The notes: generated from the letters alone by a model not told the origin. Numbered from the stretch's first letter, positions 28,592 through 42,752 are shown. The stretch is 64,000 nt of DNA from Pararhizobium sp. A13 (GCF_040126305.1 NZ_CP149510.1:3111001-3175000); one strand, 5' to 3'. Made by a program: numbers and translations.

Positions 28592-29632
28592 ATGAGCAAT
28601 CAATGGGGCAGAAACAACCAGGTGACGCGAAGCAGCGGCTCGTCGGGTATGGCACTGCCGGTCATTCTTTTCGCGGCGCTGATTGCCGTTTGCGCCTATT
28701 TCTGGTTCGCCCGCCAGGCCATGCAGACGGAAATTGCCGCCCTGAAGGCGCAGGCAGTTGCCTTGACTGACGACTTGAATCGGGTGACGGTCGAAAAAGA
28801 CAAGGTTGCGAACGACTTGGCCGAATTCCGCAAGAACTCCGGCAACTGGGCTGGGGAGTTGGAACAGGAATATGCCGACCTGAAGCTCAACGAGGTGCCG
28901 AAACTCAACCGGCTGCTCGACAAGCGCGACGCCGATATTTCCACGCTTGAAAAACTGCTGTCGACGGAAAAGGCGGCCGCGAAGTCCGCCGCCGACGATT
29001 TCACCGCGACAATCGCGAAAATCAATACCGAGTTGACCGCCGCGAAATCAGATGCCGCCGGGGCCAAAAAGCAGGCCGAAGGTCTTGCCGCCGAGAAGCT
29101 GGCGTTGAACAAGCAGATAACCAGCCTGCGCTCGGCCGTGGAACGGGCCATGGCCGACGCAGCCGCTGCGCGCAAGGTGCTGGAGCAAAAGCAGACGGAA
29201 GCGCAGGAGACACCTGCCTTCAAATCGGCACTCGAAGCGCGTGATGCCCAGATTGAGACATTGGAGCAAAGCCTCGGCGAGGAGCGCAGAAAAGTGGCGG
29301 CGCTGGAAAAGCGACTTGCCGATCAAGCCGCCTCCGCGGCTGTTGCCAAGGATTCGACCGCAAAACCCACTGACACGCCCTTGGCCACCGATTTGCCGAG
29401 TACGGCTGAGGCCAAACCTGCAGACGCGTTAACGCCGCGTGACAGCCTGCTGGTCGAGAACGTCATCGGTGCGACCCGCGGCCTTGGCTTTCTGGATGAG
29501 GAAAAGACGCAGCGCCTGAAGGACAAGCTCGTCGCCGGCGCCTGCGTGACGGATGCCCTGGAGAGCGTCTTCGACAAGGTGCCGCTTATCCTGATGCGCA
29601 ATCTTATGCGTGATTTCAAAAGCGATTGCTGA
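28592..29632 (+). CDS. Membrane-anchored coiled-coil protein, unknown function
   Basis: 346 aa. One membrane helix near residues 22-42 (MALPVILFAALIAVCAYFWF) is followed by about 200 residues of continuous heptad-like helix rich in Ala, Glu, Lys and Asp (KAQAVALTDDLNRVTVEKDK and onward), a Pro/Thr/Ala linker at about 255-285, and a small C-terminal domain with two cysteines (GACVTDALESVFDKV ... FKSDC). The layout suggests a periplasmic spacer or scaffold. It is followed 49 nt later by the TAXI protein, so the two may be cotranscribed. No named family is recognised. Confidence 0.8.
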   Translation: MSNQWGRNNQVTRSSGSSGMALPVILFAALIAVCAYFWFARQAMQTEIAALKAQAVALTDDLNRVTVEKDKVANDLAEFRKNSGNWAGELEQEYADLKLNEVPKLNRLLDKRDADISTLEKLLSTEKAAAKSAADDFTATIAKINTELTAAKSDAAGAKKQAEGLAAEKLALNKQITSLRSAVERAMADAAAARKVLEQKQTEAQETPAFKSALEARDAQIETLEQSLGEERRKVAALEKRLADQAASAAVAKDSTAKPTDTPLATDLPSTAEAKPADALTPRDSLLVENVIGATRGLGFLDEEKTQRLKDKLVAGACVTDALESVFDKVPLILMRNLMRDFKSDC

Positions 29633-29681
29633 AACGTGCCTCCGCCTGCGCAAAGCAAGCGGTCTCTGGGGGAGAAAAATA

Positions 29682-30716
29682 ATGCTTCGACTGGCCTCTG
29701 TTGCTGCCGCGATTGTCGCGGCCTTTTCATTCGGTCCGGCATCGGCGGCCGAGTTTGAAAAGAACATGATGACAGGCGGCCCGCAGGGCACCTATATCCA
29801 GATCGGCCGCGATGTCGCAGCACTCGGCAAGAGTTGTGGGCTGACGCTGAACGTCCAGCAATCCGCCGGTTCGCTCGAAAACTTCGTCGGTGTCAGAAAC
29901 CGCAAGAATACCCAGTTCGGCATCGTGCAGAGCGATGTGCTCGAATATTTGAAGACCTTCGAGGCAAACGATCGGGAGGTCCAGCAGGCAGTACGCGGCG
30001 TGCGCATCATGTTCCCGCTCTACAACGAGGAAATCCACGTTCTCGCCCGCACCGATATCAAGGATGTGAAGGACTTGGATGGCAAGAAGGTCGCCGTCGG
30101 CGTCAAGGATAGTGGCACTTTTCTCACCTCCTCGCTTGTTCTCGATATTCTGCAGGTGAAGACCGGCGAACGCGTACCGCTCAATCCAGATGCGGCCCTG
30201 CCGAAACTGCTGGCCGGCGAGATCGACGCCTTCTTCTATGTGGCGGGTGCTCCCGCGGCGCTGTTCAGGAACAATCCGATCGACGGCGCCAAGTTCCATC
30301 TCCTGCCGATCACAGAGGCGCCGCTGCTCGCAACCTACACGGCTTCACGCATCGATGCCGCGACCTATGCCTTCCAGCAGGAACCGGTCGATCTGATCGC
30401 CGTCAAGGCTGTGATGATGACCTATGACTACGACATCAAACGCAATGCCTATCAGCGCGAAAGCTGCCAGGCGGTGTCGGAATTCTCAAGCCTCATTCTC
30501 AACAATCTCGACAAACTGCGGAAGACCGGGCATCCGAAATGGAAAGATGTCGATCTGACGGCGCTGCCGCCTGGTTGGCAGGTCGGCGTCTGTGTCAAGG
30601 CTGGCATGGCGCTCGACTACAAGCCTGCATGCAAGACGCCGGAGGCTGTGGCCGCACAGCCGGATGGAAACGAAGAGTACCTCAACCTGCTGAAGCAGCG
30701 CCTGAAACAGAAATAG
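29682..30716 (+). CDS. TAXI-family solute-binding protein
   Basis: 344 aa from ATG 29682 after GGGGGAGA. Signal peptide (LASVAAAIVAAFSFGPASAA), then the TAXI signature TGGPQGTYIQIGRDVAALGK and GIVQSDVLEYL. TAXI proteins bind small carboxylates or glutamate-like solutes for TRAP transporters, but no TRAP membrane subunits lie nearby. The extra stretch near the C-terminus (CVKAGMALDYKPACKTPE) holds two cysteines. A strong hairpin follows. Confidence 0.85.
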   Translation: MLRLASVAAAIVAAFSFGPASAAEFEKNMMTGGPQGTYIQIGRDVAALGKSCGLTLNVQQSAGSLENFVGVRNRKNTQFGIVQSDVLEYLKTFEANDREVQQAVRGVRIMFPLYNEEIHVLARTDIKDVKDLDGKKVAVGVKDSGTFLTSSLVLDILQVKTGERVPLNPDAALPKLLAGEIDAFFYVAGAPAALFRNNPIDGAKFHLLPITEAPLLATYTASRIDAATYAFQQEPVDLIAVKAVMMTYDYDIKRNAYQRESCQAVSEFSSLILNNLDKLRKTGHPKWKDVDLTALPPGWQVGVCVKAGMALDYKPACKTPEAVAAQPDGNEEYLNLLKQRLKQK

Positions 30717-30739
30717 CGGCCCGAACCCGCACAAACGGA

Positions 30740-30768
30740 AAGGCCGGTCTCGCGAGAGACCGGCCTTT
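30740..30768. terminator. Bidirectional terminator between the TAXI gene and glnA
   Basis: A perfect 10-bp stem GGCCGGTCTC / GAGACCGGCC with a GCGA tetraloop and AAA/TTT flanks, placed between two convergent genes. Confidence 0.88.
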
Positions 30769-30805
30769 CTCTGAAGCGGACCGCTTTCGCGGACAAAATC
30801 GGTTT

Positions 30806-32215
30806 TTATGCCGAGTAGTACATGTCGAATTCGACCGGATGCGGGGTCATTTCGAAACGCATGACTTCGATCATCTTCAGTTCGATATAGGCATCGATCT
30901 GGTCGTCGTCGAAGACACCGCCGGCGGTCAGGAACTTGCGGTCCTTGTCGAGGTTTTCGAGCGCTTCGCGCAGCGAACCGCAGACGGTCGGGATCTTCTT
31001 CAGTTCTTTCGGCGGCAGGTCGTAGAGATCCTTGTCCATGGCCTTGCCGGGGTGGATCTTGTTCTTGATGCCGTCGAGGCCGGCCATCAGCATGGCGGCA
31101 AAGCCGAGATAGGGGTTTGCCAGCGGGTCGGGGAAGCGAACTTCGACACGCTTCGACTTCGGACCGGTACCGAATGGGATACGGCACGAGGCAGAGCGGT
31201 TGCGGGCGGAGTAGGCCAGCAGAACCGGCGCTTCATAACCCGGCACCAGACGCTTGTAGGAGTTCGTCGTCGGGTTGGTGAAGGCGTTGATCGCCTTGGC
31301 ATGCTTGATGATGCCGCCGATGTAAAAGAGGCAGGTTTCCGACAGGCCGGCATATTCGTCGCCGGCGAAGGTCGGCTTGCCGTCCTTCCAGATCGACTGG
31401 TGCACGTGCATGCCCGAGCCGTTGTCGCCGAAGATCGGCTTCGGCATGAAGGTTGCCGTCTTGCCATAAGCATTGGCGACCTGGTGCACGACGTACTTGT
31501 AGATCTGGATCTTGTCGGCGTTGCGCACCAGGGTGTCGAACTTCACGCCGAGTTCGTGCTGGGCAGCGGCCACTTCGTGGTGCTGCTTTTCGACGGTGAC
31601 GCCCATTTCGGTCAGCACCGTCAGCATTTCGGAGCGCATATCCTGGCAGCTGTCGACCGGCGGAACCGGGAAATAACCGCCCTTGACGCGCGGACGGTGG
31701 CCGAGGTTGCCGGTCTCGTAGTCGGTGTCGTCGTTGGACGGCAGTTCGGACGAGTCGAGCTTGAAGCCTGTGTTGTACGGGTCAGCCTTGTACTTCACGT
31801 CGTCAAAGACAAAGAACTCCGGCTCGGGGCCGACGAAGACGGTGTCGCCGATGCCGGAAGCCTTGAGGTAGGCTTCGGCCTTCTTGGCAATGCCGCGTGG
31901 GTCGCGGTTATAGGCTTCGCCGGAGACCGGATCGAGAATGTCGCAGACGATGACCATCGTTGACTGTGCGAAGAAGGGGTCCATGTGCACGGTTGCCGGA
32001 TCGGGCATCAGCACCATGTCGGACTCGTTGATGGCCTTCCAGCCGCCGATCGACGAACCGTCGAACATCACGCCATCGGCGAACATGTCCTCATCAACAC
32101 AGGATACGTCCATCGTTACGTGCTGCAGCTTGCCCTTGGGGTCGGTGAAGCGCAAATCCACGAACTTGACGTCGTTATCCTTGATTTGCTTAAGGATATC
32201 ATTTGCAGTCGTCAT
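30806..32215 (-). CDS. glnA: Glutamine synthetase type I
   Basis: 469 aa, the GSI length, starting [18 protein letters not shown] at 32215; the longer ORF is an artefact. The beta-grasp N-terminus, [16 protein letters not shown], the ATP site region [19 protein letters not shown] and the adenylylation loop [11 protein letters not shown], with the modifiable Tyr, are all present, so activity should be under GlnE control. It makes glutamine from glutamate and ammonium and forms dodecamers. It lies 61 nt after glnB and is read from the glnB promoter. Confidence 0.97.
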   Translation of the reverse strand: MTTANDILKQIKDNDVKFVDLRFTDPKGKLQHVTMDVSCVDEDMFADGVMFDGSSIGGWKAINESDMVLMPDPATVHMDPFFAQSTMVIVCDILDPVSGEAYNRDPRGIAKKAEAYLKASGIGDTVFVGPEPEFFVFDDVKYKADPYNTGFKLDSSELPSNDDTDYETGNLGHRPRVKGGYFPVPPVDSCQDMRSEMLTVLTEMGVTVEKQHHEVAAAQHELGVKFDTLVRNADKIQIYKYVVHQVANAYGKTATFMPKPIFGDNGSGMHVHQSIWKDGKPTFAGDEYAGLSETCLFYIGGIIKHAKAINAFTNPTTNSYKRLVPGYEAPVLLAYSARNRSASCRIPFGTGPKSKRVEVRFPDPLANPYLGFAAMLMAGLDGIKNKIHPGKAMDKDLYDLPPKELKKIPTVCGSLREALENLDKDRKFLTAGGVFDDDQIDAYIELKMIEVMRFEMTPHPVEFDMYYSA

Positions 32216-32276
32216 TTTTTGAAAGTCCCTCTCTTGAGATGACGAGGTAGTAGCCCGGACCGAACGGCCAGGCGGA

Positions 32277-32952
<676 letters not shown>

Positions 32953-34431
32953 ATGCCAGCTTTTAGAAACGACGCCATCGTTACGCCCGCCGAAATGACC
33001 GCGATCGATGCCGATGCGGCTCGCTCGGGGATCAACAGTTTCAGCCTGATGACATCCGCCGGAACGGCCGTTTCGGCGGCGGCCTTGCGGCTTTATCCCG
33101 GTGCCTTGCGGTTTGTCGTCCTGTGCGGTCCCGGCAACAATGGCGGGGATGGCTATATCGCCGCCGCCGCCTTGCGCGGCAGCGGCGCGGATGTCGAAGT
33201 CCATGCCTTGGGCAATCCGGCGGCCTTGAAAGGCGATGCAGCGCGTGCCTACGCGGGCTGCGGCGTTGCGGTGAAACCGCTTGCGGACTATGGCCCGATT
33301 GCCGGAGACGTCGTCATCGACGCTTTGTTCGGAGCGGGTCTTTCACGCGCTGTTCCGCCGGAGGCGGCAAGCGTGATGCGGGCGGTAGAGAGCCAGGATC
33401 TTCCGGTCATCGCCGTCGATCTGCCCTCCGGTGTCGACGGCCGCAGCGGACAGGTGCTGGGAGCAAGTTTTCACGCCCGTCACACGGTCACGTTCGTGGC
33501 CCGGAAGCCGGGACATCTGCTGACACCGGGGCGGATGCTTTGCGGCACGCTGGAGGTGTTCGACATCGGCATCCCCGAGCGCATCCTGCGTGCTCGTGCA
33601 GGCACGCTTTGCGAAAACAGCCCGCATCTCTGGCGGGAGCACGCCTTTGCCCTGGACCCGGCCGCGCATAAATTCAAACGCGGGCACCTTGCGGTTTTTT
33701 CGGGCGGCCCGCTTTCGACAGGCGCCGCGCGGCTATCGGCGGTCGCCGGACTGAGGGCGGGGGCCGGATTGGTGACGATCGCCTCGCCCGCCGCGGCCCT
33801 GCAAGCCAATGCGTCTCATCTGACGGCGGTGATGTTGAAACAGATCGAGGATGAAGACGACCTCTCGCACTGGCTGGCCGACAAACGCATCAGCGCCTTC
33901 GTGCTTGGCCCGGGATTTGGCGATCTGGAGAGGGCGCGGCGGTACGCCCTGATGCTCGCGGGGCGAAAACTGGTGCTCGATGCCGATGGCATCACGGCTT
34001 TCAAGGACGACCCCGCGTCGCTCTTCAAGGCCTACGCAAAGGGTGAAACGCGCCTGGTCATGACACCGCATGAGGGCGAGTTCGCCCGGCTGTTTCCGGA
34101 TATCGAGGCCGATAAAGCCCTTTCCAAGGTAGACCGCGCCATTGCCGCCGCCAAACGCAGTCGTGGCGTCGTCGTCTACAAGGGCGCAGATACGGTGATC
34201 GCCGCGCCCGACGGCCGCGCTGCAATCAACACCAATGCGCCGCCGTGGCTGGCGACGGCAGGATCGGGAGATACGCTTGCCGGTATTGTCGGCGCGCATC
34301 TGGTGCAGGGCATGCCAGCCTTCGAGGCGGCCGCCGCCGGTGTCTGGCGTCATGGACGAGCCGGCGCCAAAGCAGGCGAGGGGCTGACGGCGGAAGACCT
34401 CGCAGCGGCAATCGAACCGCTTTCGGTCTGA
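32953..34431 (+). CDS. nnr: Bifunctional NAD(P)H-hydrate epimerase / ADP-dependent dehydratase
   Basis: 492 aa, a fusion of YjeF_N (about 1-210) and carbohydrate-kinase-like YjeF_C (about 220-490) domains. The N-terminal half shows GPGNNGGDGYIAAAALRGSG and the NAD(P)HX epimerase motif DLPSGVDGRSG; the C-terminal half shows VLGPGFGDL, LDADGITAF, MTPHEGEFARLF and the nucleotide-binding ATAGSGDTLAGIVGAHLVQG. It repairs damaged hydrated NADH/NADPH. It lies divergently from glnB, with 337 nt between. Confidence 0.95.
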   Translation: MPAFRNDAIVTPAEMTAIDADAARSGINSFSLMTSAGTAVSAAALRLYPGALRFVVLCGPGNNGGDGYIAAAALRGSGADVEVHALGNPAALKGDAARAYAGCGVAVKPLADYGPIAGDVVIDALFGAGLSRAVPPEAASVMRAVESQDLPVIAVDLPSGVDGRSGQVLGASFHARHTVTFVARKPGHLLTPGRMLCGTLEVFDIGIPERILRARAGTLCENSPHLWREHAFALDPAAHKFKRGHLAVFSGGPLSTGAARLSAVAGLRAGAGLVTIASPAAALQANASHLTAVMLKQIEDEDDLSHWLADKRISAFVLGPGFGDLERARRYALMLAGRKLVLDADGITAFKDDPASLFKAYAKGETRLVMTPHEGEFARLFPDIEADKALSKVDRAIAAAKRSRGVVVYKGADTVIAAPDGRAAINTNAPPWLATAGSGDTLAGIVGAHLVQGMPAFEAAAAGVWRHGRAGAKAGEGLTAEDLAAAIEPLSV

Positions 34432-35235
34432 TCAGTCCACCCGCTTCTGCAGTGCCCGCGCGCCATTCGGCGCATTGACCTTGCCTTCGGTGATGAAGAA
34501 GGCAAAGACATCGCGGGGTTTCTTTTCAGGCTTGTGCGAGGGAGCGCCGAACTCCAGCTCGTCAACCACGCCGCCTGAAGCCCAGTTCTTTAGCCGATCG
34601 GCCCAGAGATCGAGCCGCTTTTCATCGTAGCAAGTCTCGACATCATCGCTACCGGTTTGCAGGCGCGCATAGACGAAATCCGAAGTGACATCGGCGATCA
34701 TCGGGTATTCGGCGTGATCGGCGCAGACCACCGCGACATTGTATCTTGCCAGCAGCGCGATGAATTCCGGCGTCCGGAACGAGGGATGGCGCACTTCAAC
34801 GACGTGCCGCAGCGTCAAGCCATCCTGCTTCTCCGGCAGCAGTGCCAGAAAGGCACCGAAATCATCGGCATCGAATTTCTTGGTCGGCATGAATTGCCAC
34901 AGGATCGGGCCGAGACGCGGCCCCAACTCCGTCAGCCCCTGGCCAAGAAATCGGCTGATCGATTCACCCGCCTCGCCCAGCACCTTCTTGTTGGTGGCAA
35001 AGCGGCTGGCTTTCAGGGAAAAGACAAAATCCTCCGGCACTTCGGCCGCCCATTTGGCAAAGGTTTCCGGCTTCTGCGAGCTGTAATAGGTGCCGTTGAC
35101 CTCGATGACCTTCAGCTGCCGGCTGGCATATTCCAGCTGCCGCTTCTTCGACAGCGTTTCCGGATAGAACGTCCCCTCCCAAGGATCGAAGGTCCAGCCG
35201 CCGATGCCGCAGCGGATCGTGCCTGATTTGGTCAT
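34432..35235 (-). CDS. DUF72 family protein (YecE-like)
   Basis: 267 aa with the DUF72 TIM-barrel-like signatures: CGIGGWTFDPWEGTFYPETL at the start, IEVNGTYYSSQKPETFAKWA, then FSLKASRFATNKK and LWQFMPTKKFDADDF. The stop abuts the nnr stop (convergent). The family is widespread and without an assigned activity. Confidence 0.9.
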   Translation of the reverse strand: MTKSGTIRCGIGGWTFDPWEGTFYPETLSKKRQLEYASRQLKVIEVNGTYYSSQKPETFAKWAAEVPEDFVFSLKASRFATNKKVLGEAGESISRFLGQGLTELGPRLGPILWQFMPTKKFDADDFGAFLALLPEKQDGLTLRHVVEVRHPSFRTPEFIALLARYNVAVVCADHAEYPMIADVTSDFVYARLQTGSDDVETCYDEKRLDLWADRLKNWASGGVVDELEFGAPSHKPEKKPRDVFAFFITEGKVNAPNGARALQKRVD

Positions 35236-35259
35236 GCTGTCTCCCCCTCGCGTTACCTT

Positions 35260-38181
35260 TTACTCCGCCGCTTCCGCCTTACGGATCGGGCGTCTTTCCA
35301 ACAGCTCCTTCAAGAAGGCCCCGGTATGCGACCGCTTTTCCTTGACGATGTCCTCTGGCGTTCCTGCTGCAATGACCTCGCCGCCGCCGTCGCCACCTTC
35401 GGGGCCGAAATCGATCACCCAGTCGGCGGTCTTGATGACCTCGAGATTGTGCTCGATGACGACGACCGAATTGCCCTGATTGACGAGTTCATGCAGAACT
35501 TCAAGAAGTTTGGCTACATCATGGAAATGCAATCCAGTTGTTGGTTCATCCAGAATATAGAGCGTGCGCCCGGTCGAACGCTTCGACAGCTCCTTGGCAA
35601 GCTTGACGCGCTGCGCCTCGCCGCCCGAGAGCGTGTTGGCCTGCTGACCGACCTTGATGTAGCCGAGGCCGACCTGGTTGAGCGTGATCAGCTTGTCGCG
35701 CACGGCCGGAACGGCGGCGAAGAACTCGACTCCTTCTTCGACCGTCATGTCGAGCACATCGGCGATCGATTTGCCCTTGAAATGCACATCGAGCGTCTCG
35801 CGATTGTAGCGTTTGCCGTGGCAGACATCGCAGGTGACATAGACATCCGGCAGGAAGTGCATCTCGATCTTGATGACGCCGTCGCCCTGGCAGGCCTCGC
35901 AGCGGCCACCCTTGACATTGAAGGAGAAACGACCAGGCTGGTAGCCGCGCGCTTTTGCCTCCGGCAGGCCGGCAAACCAGTCGCGAATCGGGGTGAAGGC
36001 GCCGGTGTAGGTCGCCGGATTGGAGCGCGGCGTGCGGCCGATCGGCGACTGGTCGATGTCGATCACCTTGTCGATGTGTTCGAAACCGTCGATCCGGTCG
36101 TGTTCCGCCGGATTTTCGCGCGCGCCCATGATGCGGCGTGCGGCCGCCTTGTAGAGCGTCTCGATCAGGAAAGTTGACTTGCCGCCGCCCGATACGCCGG
36201 TGACCGCGGTGAAGATGCCGAGCGGGATCGAGGCCGTGACGTTCTTCAGATTGTTGGCGCGGGCGCCGACAACCGTGATTTCCTTTTTCTTCTTCAGTTT
36301 GCGCCGTTCGGACGGCACGGCGACCGAAAGTTCGCCGGAAAGATATCTTCCGGTCAGCGAGTTCGGATTGGCGATGATGTCGGACGGCGCGCCTTGCGCG
36401 ACCACCTCGCCGCCATGGATGCCGGCGGCGGGTCCGATATCCACGACATAGTCGGAAGTCAGGATCGCATCCTCGTCGTGCTCGACGACGATCACCGTAT
36501 TGCCGATGTCGCGCAGATGCCGAAGCGTCTCGAGCAGCCGGGCATTGTCGCGCTGATGCAGGCCGATCGACGGCTCGTCGAGCACGTAGAGCACGCCGGT
36601 CAGGCCCGAACCGATCTGCGAGGCCAGCCGGATACGCTGGCTTTCGCCGCCCGACAGCGTCCCAGAATTGCGCGAGAGGCTGAGATATTCCAGGCCCACA
36701 TCGTTGAGGAAGCGCAGCCGCTCGCGGATTTCTTTCAGGATGCGAACGGCGATCTCGTTCTGCTTGGCATTCATATGGCCCGGCAGTGTCTCGAACCAGT
36801 CGCGCGCAACGCGGATCGACATATCGGTCACTTCGCCGATATGCAGCTTGTCGATCTTGACCGCTAACGCTTCCGGTTTCAGGCGGAAACCGTCGCAGGC
36901 AGGGCAGGGCGCCGCCGACATGTAGCGCTCGATTTCCTCGCGTGCCCAGGCACTGTCGGTCTCCTTCCAGCGCCGCTCCAGGTTGGGTACGATGCCTTCG
37001 AAGGTCTTGGTGGTGTTGTAGGACCGCGCACCGTCCTCGTAATGGAAACTGATCTTTTCGTCGGTGCCCTGCAGGATCGCATGCCTGGCTTCGTCGGACA
37101 GATCGCTCCATTTGTTTGACAGCTTGAAGCCAAACGCCTTGCCGAGGGCTTCGAGCGTCTGATTGTAGTAGGGCGACGAGGACTTGGCCCAGGGCGCGAT
37201 GGCACCGTTCTTCAATGTCCGGTCGGGTTCCGGAACGATCAGCGCCTCATCGATCTTCTGCTGGCTGCCAAGACCGTCGCAGGTCGGGCAGGCACCGAAC
37301 GGATTGTTGAACGAAAACAGCCGCGGCTCGATCTCCGAAATTGTGAAACCGGACACGGGGCATGCGAATTTTTCGGAGAACAGAACGCGCTCGTGCGTCT
37401 CGTTCAGCGACTTGTTGGCAGAGCCCCCCGCGGCCGTCTCTTCCGGCGGCAGCGGCTTGTCGGCGAATTCGGCGATGGCCAGGCCGTCGGCGAGCGTCAG
37501 GCAGGTTTCGAGACTGTCGGCCAGACGCGCCGTCAGGTCGGGGCGCACGACGACGCGGTCGACGACGACGTCGATGTCGTGCTTGTACTTCTTGTCGAGC
37601 GTCGGCGCCTCGGCGATCTCGTAGAACTGCCCGTCGATCTTGACGCGCTGAAAGCCCTTCTTCATCAGCTCGGCAAGCTCTTTCTTATACTCGCCCTTGC
37701 GGCCGCGCACGATCGGAGCCAGGATATAGAGCCGTGTTCCCTCACCGAAATCGATGACACGATCGACCATCTGGCTGACCGTCTGGCTTTCGATCGGCAG
37801 GCCGGTGGCTGGAGAATAGGGCACGCCGACGCGGGCAAACAGCAGGCGCATATAGTCGTAGATTTCGGTGACCGTGCCGACCGTCGAGCGCGGATTGCGC
37901 GAGGTCGTTTTCTGCTCGATCGAGATCGCCGGTGACAGCCCGTCGATCTGGTCGACATCCGGCTTCTGCATCATCTCGAGGAACTGACGGGCATAGGCCG
38001 AGAGACTCTCGACATAGCGGCGCTGGCCTTCCGCATAGATCGTGTCGAAAGCGAGCGACGATTTTCCGGAACCGGACAGGCCGGTCATGACGATCAGCTT
38101 GTTGCGCGGCAGGTCAAGGTCAATGCCCTTCAGATTGTGCTCGCGCGCGCCGCGGATGGAAATGGTCTTGAGTTCGCTCAT
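35260..38181 (-). CDS. uvrA: Excinuclease ABC subunit A
   Basis: 973 aa with two ABC ATPase modules: Walker [15 protein letters not shown] at about residue 34 and [15 protein letters not shown] in the second half, plus [11 protein letters not shown] and [15 protein letters not shown] signatures. The C-terminal zinc finger is intact (CEACQGDG...CDVCHG). The first zinc finger is atypical: Cys274, Ser277, Cys298, Cys301, so one ligand is missing. UvrA finds DNA lesions with UvrB. Transcribed divergently from ssb across an SOS box. Confidence 0.97.
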   Translation of the reverse strand: MSELKTISIRGAREHNLKGIDLDLPRNKLIVMTGLSGSGKSSLAFDTIYAEGQRRYVESLSAYARQFLEMMQKPDVDQIDGLSPAISIEQKTTSRNPRSTVGTVTEIYDYMRLLFARVGVPYSPATGLPIESQTVSQMVDRVIDFGEGTRLYILAPIVRGRKGEYKKELAELMKKGFQRVKIDGQFYEIAEAPTLDKKYKHDIDVVVDRVVVRPDLTARLADSLETCLTLADGLAIAEFADKPLPPEETAAGGSANKSLNETHERVLFSEKFACPVSGFTISEIEPRLFSFNNPFGACPTCDGLGSQQKIDEALIVPEPDRTLKNGAIAPWAKSSSPYYNQTLEALGKAFGFKLSNKWSDLSDEARHAILQGTDEKISFHYEDGARSYNTTKTFEGIVPNLERRWKETDSAWAREEIERYMSAAPCPACDGFRLKPEALAVKIDKLHIGEVTDMSIRVARDWFETLPGHMNAKQNEIAVRILKEIRERLRFLNDVGLEYLSLSRNSGTLSGGESQRIRLASQIGSGLTGVLYVLDEPSIGLHQRDNARLLETLRHLRDIGNTVIVVEHDEDAILTSDYVVDIGPAAGIHGGEVVAQGAPSDIIANPNSLTGRYLSGELSVAVPSERRKLKKKKEITVVGARANNLKNVTASIPLGIFTAVTGVSGGGKSTFLIETLYKAAARRIMGARENPAEHDRIDGFEHIDKVIDIDQSPIGRTPRSNPATYTGAFTPIRDWFAGLPEAKARGYQPGRFSFNVKGGRCEACQGDGVIKIEMHFLPDVYVTCDVCHGKRYNRETLDVHFKGKSIADVLDMTVEEGVEFFAAVPAVRDKLITLNQVGLGYIKVGQQANTLSGGEAQRVKLAKELSKRSTGRTLYILDEPTTGLHFHDVAKLLEVLHELVNQGNSVVVIEHNLEVIKTADWVIDFGPEGGDGGGEVIAAGTPEDIVKEKRSHTGAFLKELLERRPIRKAEAAE

Positions 38182-38280
38182 CGTGTCCAGCTTTGTAAGT
38201 CCATTGAAAGCTCCTATTTAAGTACGGCATAGCGCATGTCGAGGCGCAATGCGAAAAACAGGCTGGCTTTCCCGAGTCGG

Positions 38281-38320
38281 TTGACAGGATATTACGAGTT
38301 TACTAGAACAAATAAAGAAC
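38281..38320 (+). promoter_or_regulatory. ssb promoter overlapped by a LexA (SOS) box shared with uvrA
   Basis: TTGACA at 38281-38286 and TAGAAC at 38304-38309 are separated by 17 nt, a good housekeeping promoter reading toward ssb. Overlapping its -10 is GAAC-N7-GAAC (38306-38320), the alphaproteobacterial LexA direct repeat, readable as GTTC-N7-GTTC toward uvrA. LexA binding here would block ssb initiation and probably uvrA as well. Confidence 0.82.
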
Positions 38321-38448
38321 AAACTTCAAAATCTGTTGTGGATGACGGGATGCAAAGGGGCGTATGGTGAGCTGTCAGCCGCTAAAGTGCGCGCTCTAAA
38401 TTTTGGTGGCCGGGCAGCGATGCCGGGCGGGATAACAGGAAAAGCAAG

Positions 38449-38982
38449 ATGGCGGGTAGTGTCAACAAGGTGATTTTGATCGGAAACCTCGGGGCCGACC
38501 CGGAAATCCGGCGCACGCAGGACGGCCGGCCGATCGCCAACCTGAACATCGCGACGTCGGAAACCTGGCGCGACCGCAATTCCGGCGAGCGCAAGGAAAA
38601 GACCGAGTGGCACCGCGTGGTGATCTTCAACGAGGGCCTCTGCAAGGTTGCCGAGCAATATCTGAAGAAGGGCGCCAAGGTTTATATCGAAGGCGCGCTG
38701 CAGACCCGCAAATGGCAGGACAAGGACGGCCAGGATCGCTATTCGACGGAAGTGGTGCTGCAGGGCTTCAACTCGACGCTGACGATGCTCGACGGCCGCG
38801 ACGGCGGTGGCGCTGGTGCCGGCGCCGGTCGTGGCGGCTCGGACTACGGTGGCGGCAATCTCGGCGGAAGCTCCGGCAATTACGGCGACGACTACGATCG
38901 TCCGGCGTCTGCGCCTTCGGGCCGCTCCAGCGGGGGCGGCGGAAACTTTTCACGCGACATGGACGACGACATTCCGTTCTGA
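38449..38982 (+). CDS. ssb: Single-stranded DNA-binding protein
   Basis: 177 aa. OB-fold in the first 110 residues ([21 protein letters not shown] and [19 protein letters not shown]), a Gly-rich disordered linker, and the acidic tip MDDDIPF that recruits repair and replication proteins. AGGAAA precedes the ATG. The leader is about 130 nt from the predicted promoter. Confidence 0.97.
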   Translation: MAGSVNKVILIGNLGADPEIRRTQDGRPIANLNIATSETWRDRNSGERKEKTEWHRVVIFNEGLCKVAEQYLKKGAKVYIEGALQTRKWQDKDGQDRYSTEVVLQGFNSTLTMLDGRDGGGAGAGAGRGGSDYGGGNLGGSSGNYGDDYDRPASAPSGRSSGGGGNFSRDMDDDIPF

Positions 38983-39006
38983 TTCTGCCAATTGCGGCAC
39001 AACAAA

Positions 39007-39034
39007 AGAAGGCCCGGGAAACCGGGCCTTCTTG
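39007..39034. terminator. Terminator between ssb and marC
   Basis: A 10-bp perfect stem GAAGGCCCGG / CCGGGCCTTC with a GAAA tetraloop; few T residues follow, but it lies between convergent genes. Confidence 0.75.
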
Positions 39035-39058
39035 CGTCAGGGGTGAGGCGTGACTGCC

Positions 39059-39685
39059 TCACGCGAAAGCCGACTTCACGCCATCGACGACGAACTGGAC
39101 GGCGAGAGCCGCCAGAATGACGCCGAGCAGTCGTGTCAGGATGGCGCGGCCGGTGACGCCGAGAAACCTGTCGATGCGCTCGGCAATGACGAGTGCGGCA
39201 AAGAGAAGGGCCAGACAGAAGGCGATAACGAGAATGAGCTGAGCCCTGTCGATGGTGGCGGAGAGGGATCCCGACAAAAGGATCGTCGCCGAGATCGCGC
39301 CGGGACCGGCAATCAGGGGCAATGCCAGCGGAAACACTGCGATATTGTGAATGTGGTCGCGGGTGATGGCCGCTTCGCCGGTTTTTTCCTTCCGCTCATT
39401 TCTTTTCTCGAAGATCATCTCGAAGGCGATCCAGAAGAGCAACAGGCCGCCGGCGATCCGGAACGCGCCGATCGAAATGCCCAACAGCGAAAGGATGCCG
39501 TTGCCGAACAGGGCAAAGGCCGAGAGAATGAAGAAGGCGATCAGCGTGCCGCGGCGCGCCACAAGGAACCGTTGTTGGCGGCTCATGCCCGTGGTCAGGC
39601 TGAGGAAGATCGGCGCGAGGCCGGGTGGATCGATGGTGACCAGAATGGTGGTCAGCGCATTGATCAGAAGGTCGAAGTGTGACAT
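39059..39685 (-). CDS. MarC/UPF0056 family membrane protein
   Basis: 208 aa with about six membrane helices. Family motifs are TILVTIDPPGLAPIFLSLTTG near the N-terminus and PLIAGPGAISATILLSG in the middle. MarC was once linked to multiple antibiotic resistance, but that role is not supported; the function is unknown. It sits between ssb and gyrA and faces away from gyrA. Confidence 0.88.
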   Translation of the reverse strand: MSHFDLLINALTTILVTIDPPGLAPIFLSLTTGMSRQQRFLVARRGTLIAFFILSAFALFGNGILSLLGISIGAFRIAGGLLLFWIAFEMIFEKRNERKEKTGEAAITRDHIHNIAVFPLALPLIAGPGAISATILLSGSLSATIDRAQLILVIAFCLALLFAALVIAERIDRFLGVTGRAILTRLLGVILAALAVQFVVDGVKSAFA

Positions 39686-39918
39686 CCGATGTCCCCGTCG
39701 CGGCCTTGTTTATGATCGCCGTCTCATGGATTGTTAGGCGACCGGATCGACGAAGGAAAGAGCCGTTTCGGACCGTTCCTTCGCTTTTGCCTTGCAAATG
39801 CCATCCATAGCGCCGAAGAGCCTAAAAGGCTGTTCAAAACCCGGCCCCGAAATTGGCGCTCGCCAATGCATTCGGCTATAAAAATCTGTCTGATTCTGAA
39901 CAAAGATCGTGATCGAAA

Positions 39919-42699
<2,781 letters not shown>

Positions 42700-42720
42700 C
42701 GGTTCCTCCATGTCAAGATG

Positions 42721-42752
42721 AAAACCGGGCGATCCTGTCGCCCGGTTTTTCT
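42721..42752 (+). terminator. Intrinsic terminator after gyrA
   Basis: Stem CCGGGCGA / TCGCCCGG (8 bp, 5-nt loop) followed by TTTTTCTTT, 25 nt after the gyrA stop. Confidence 0.9.
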
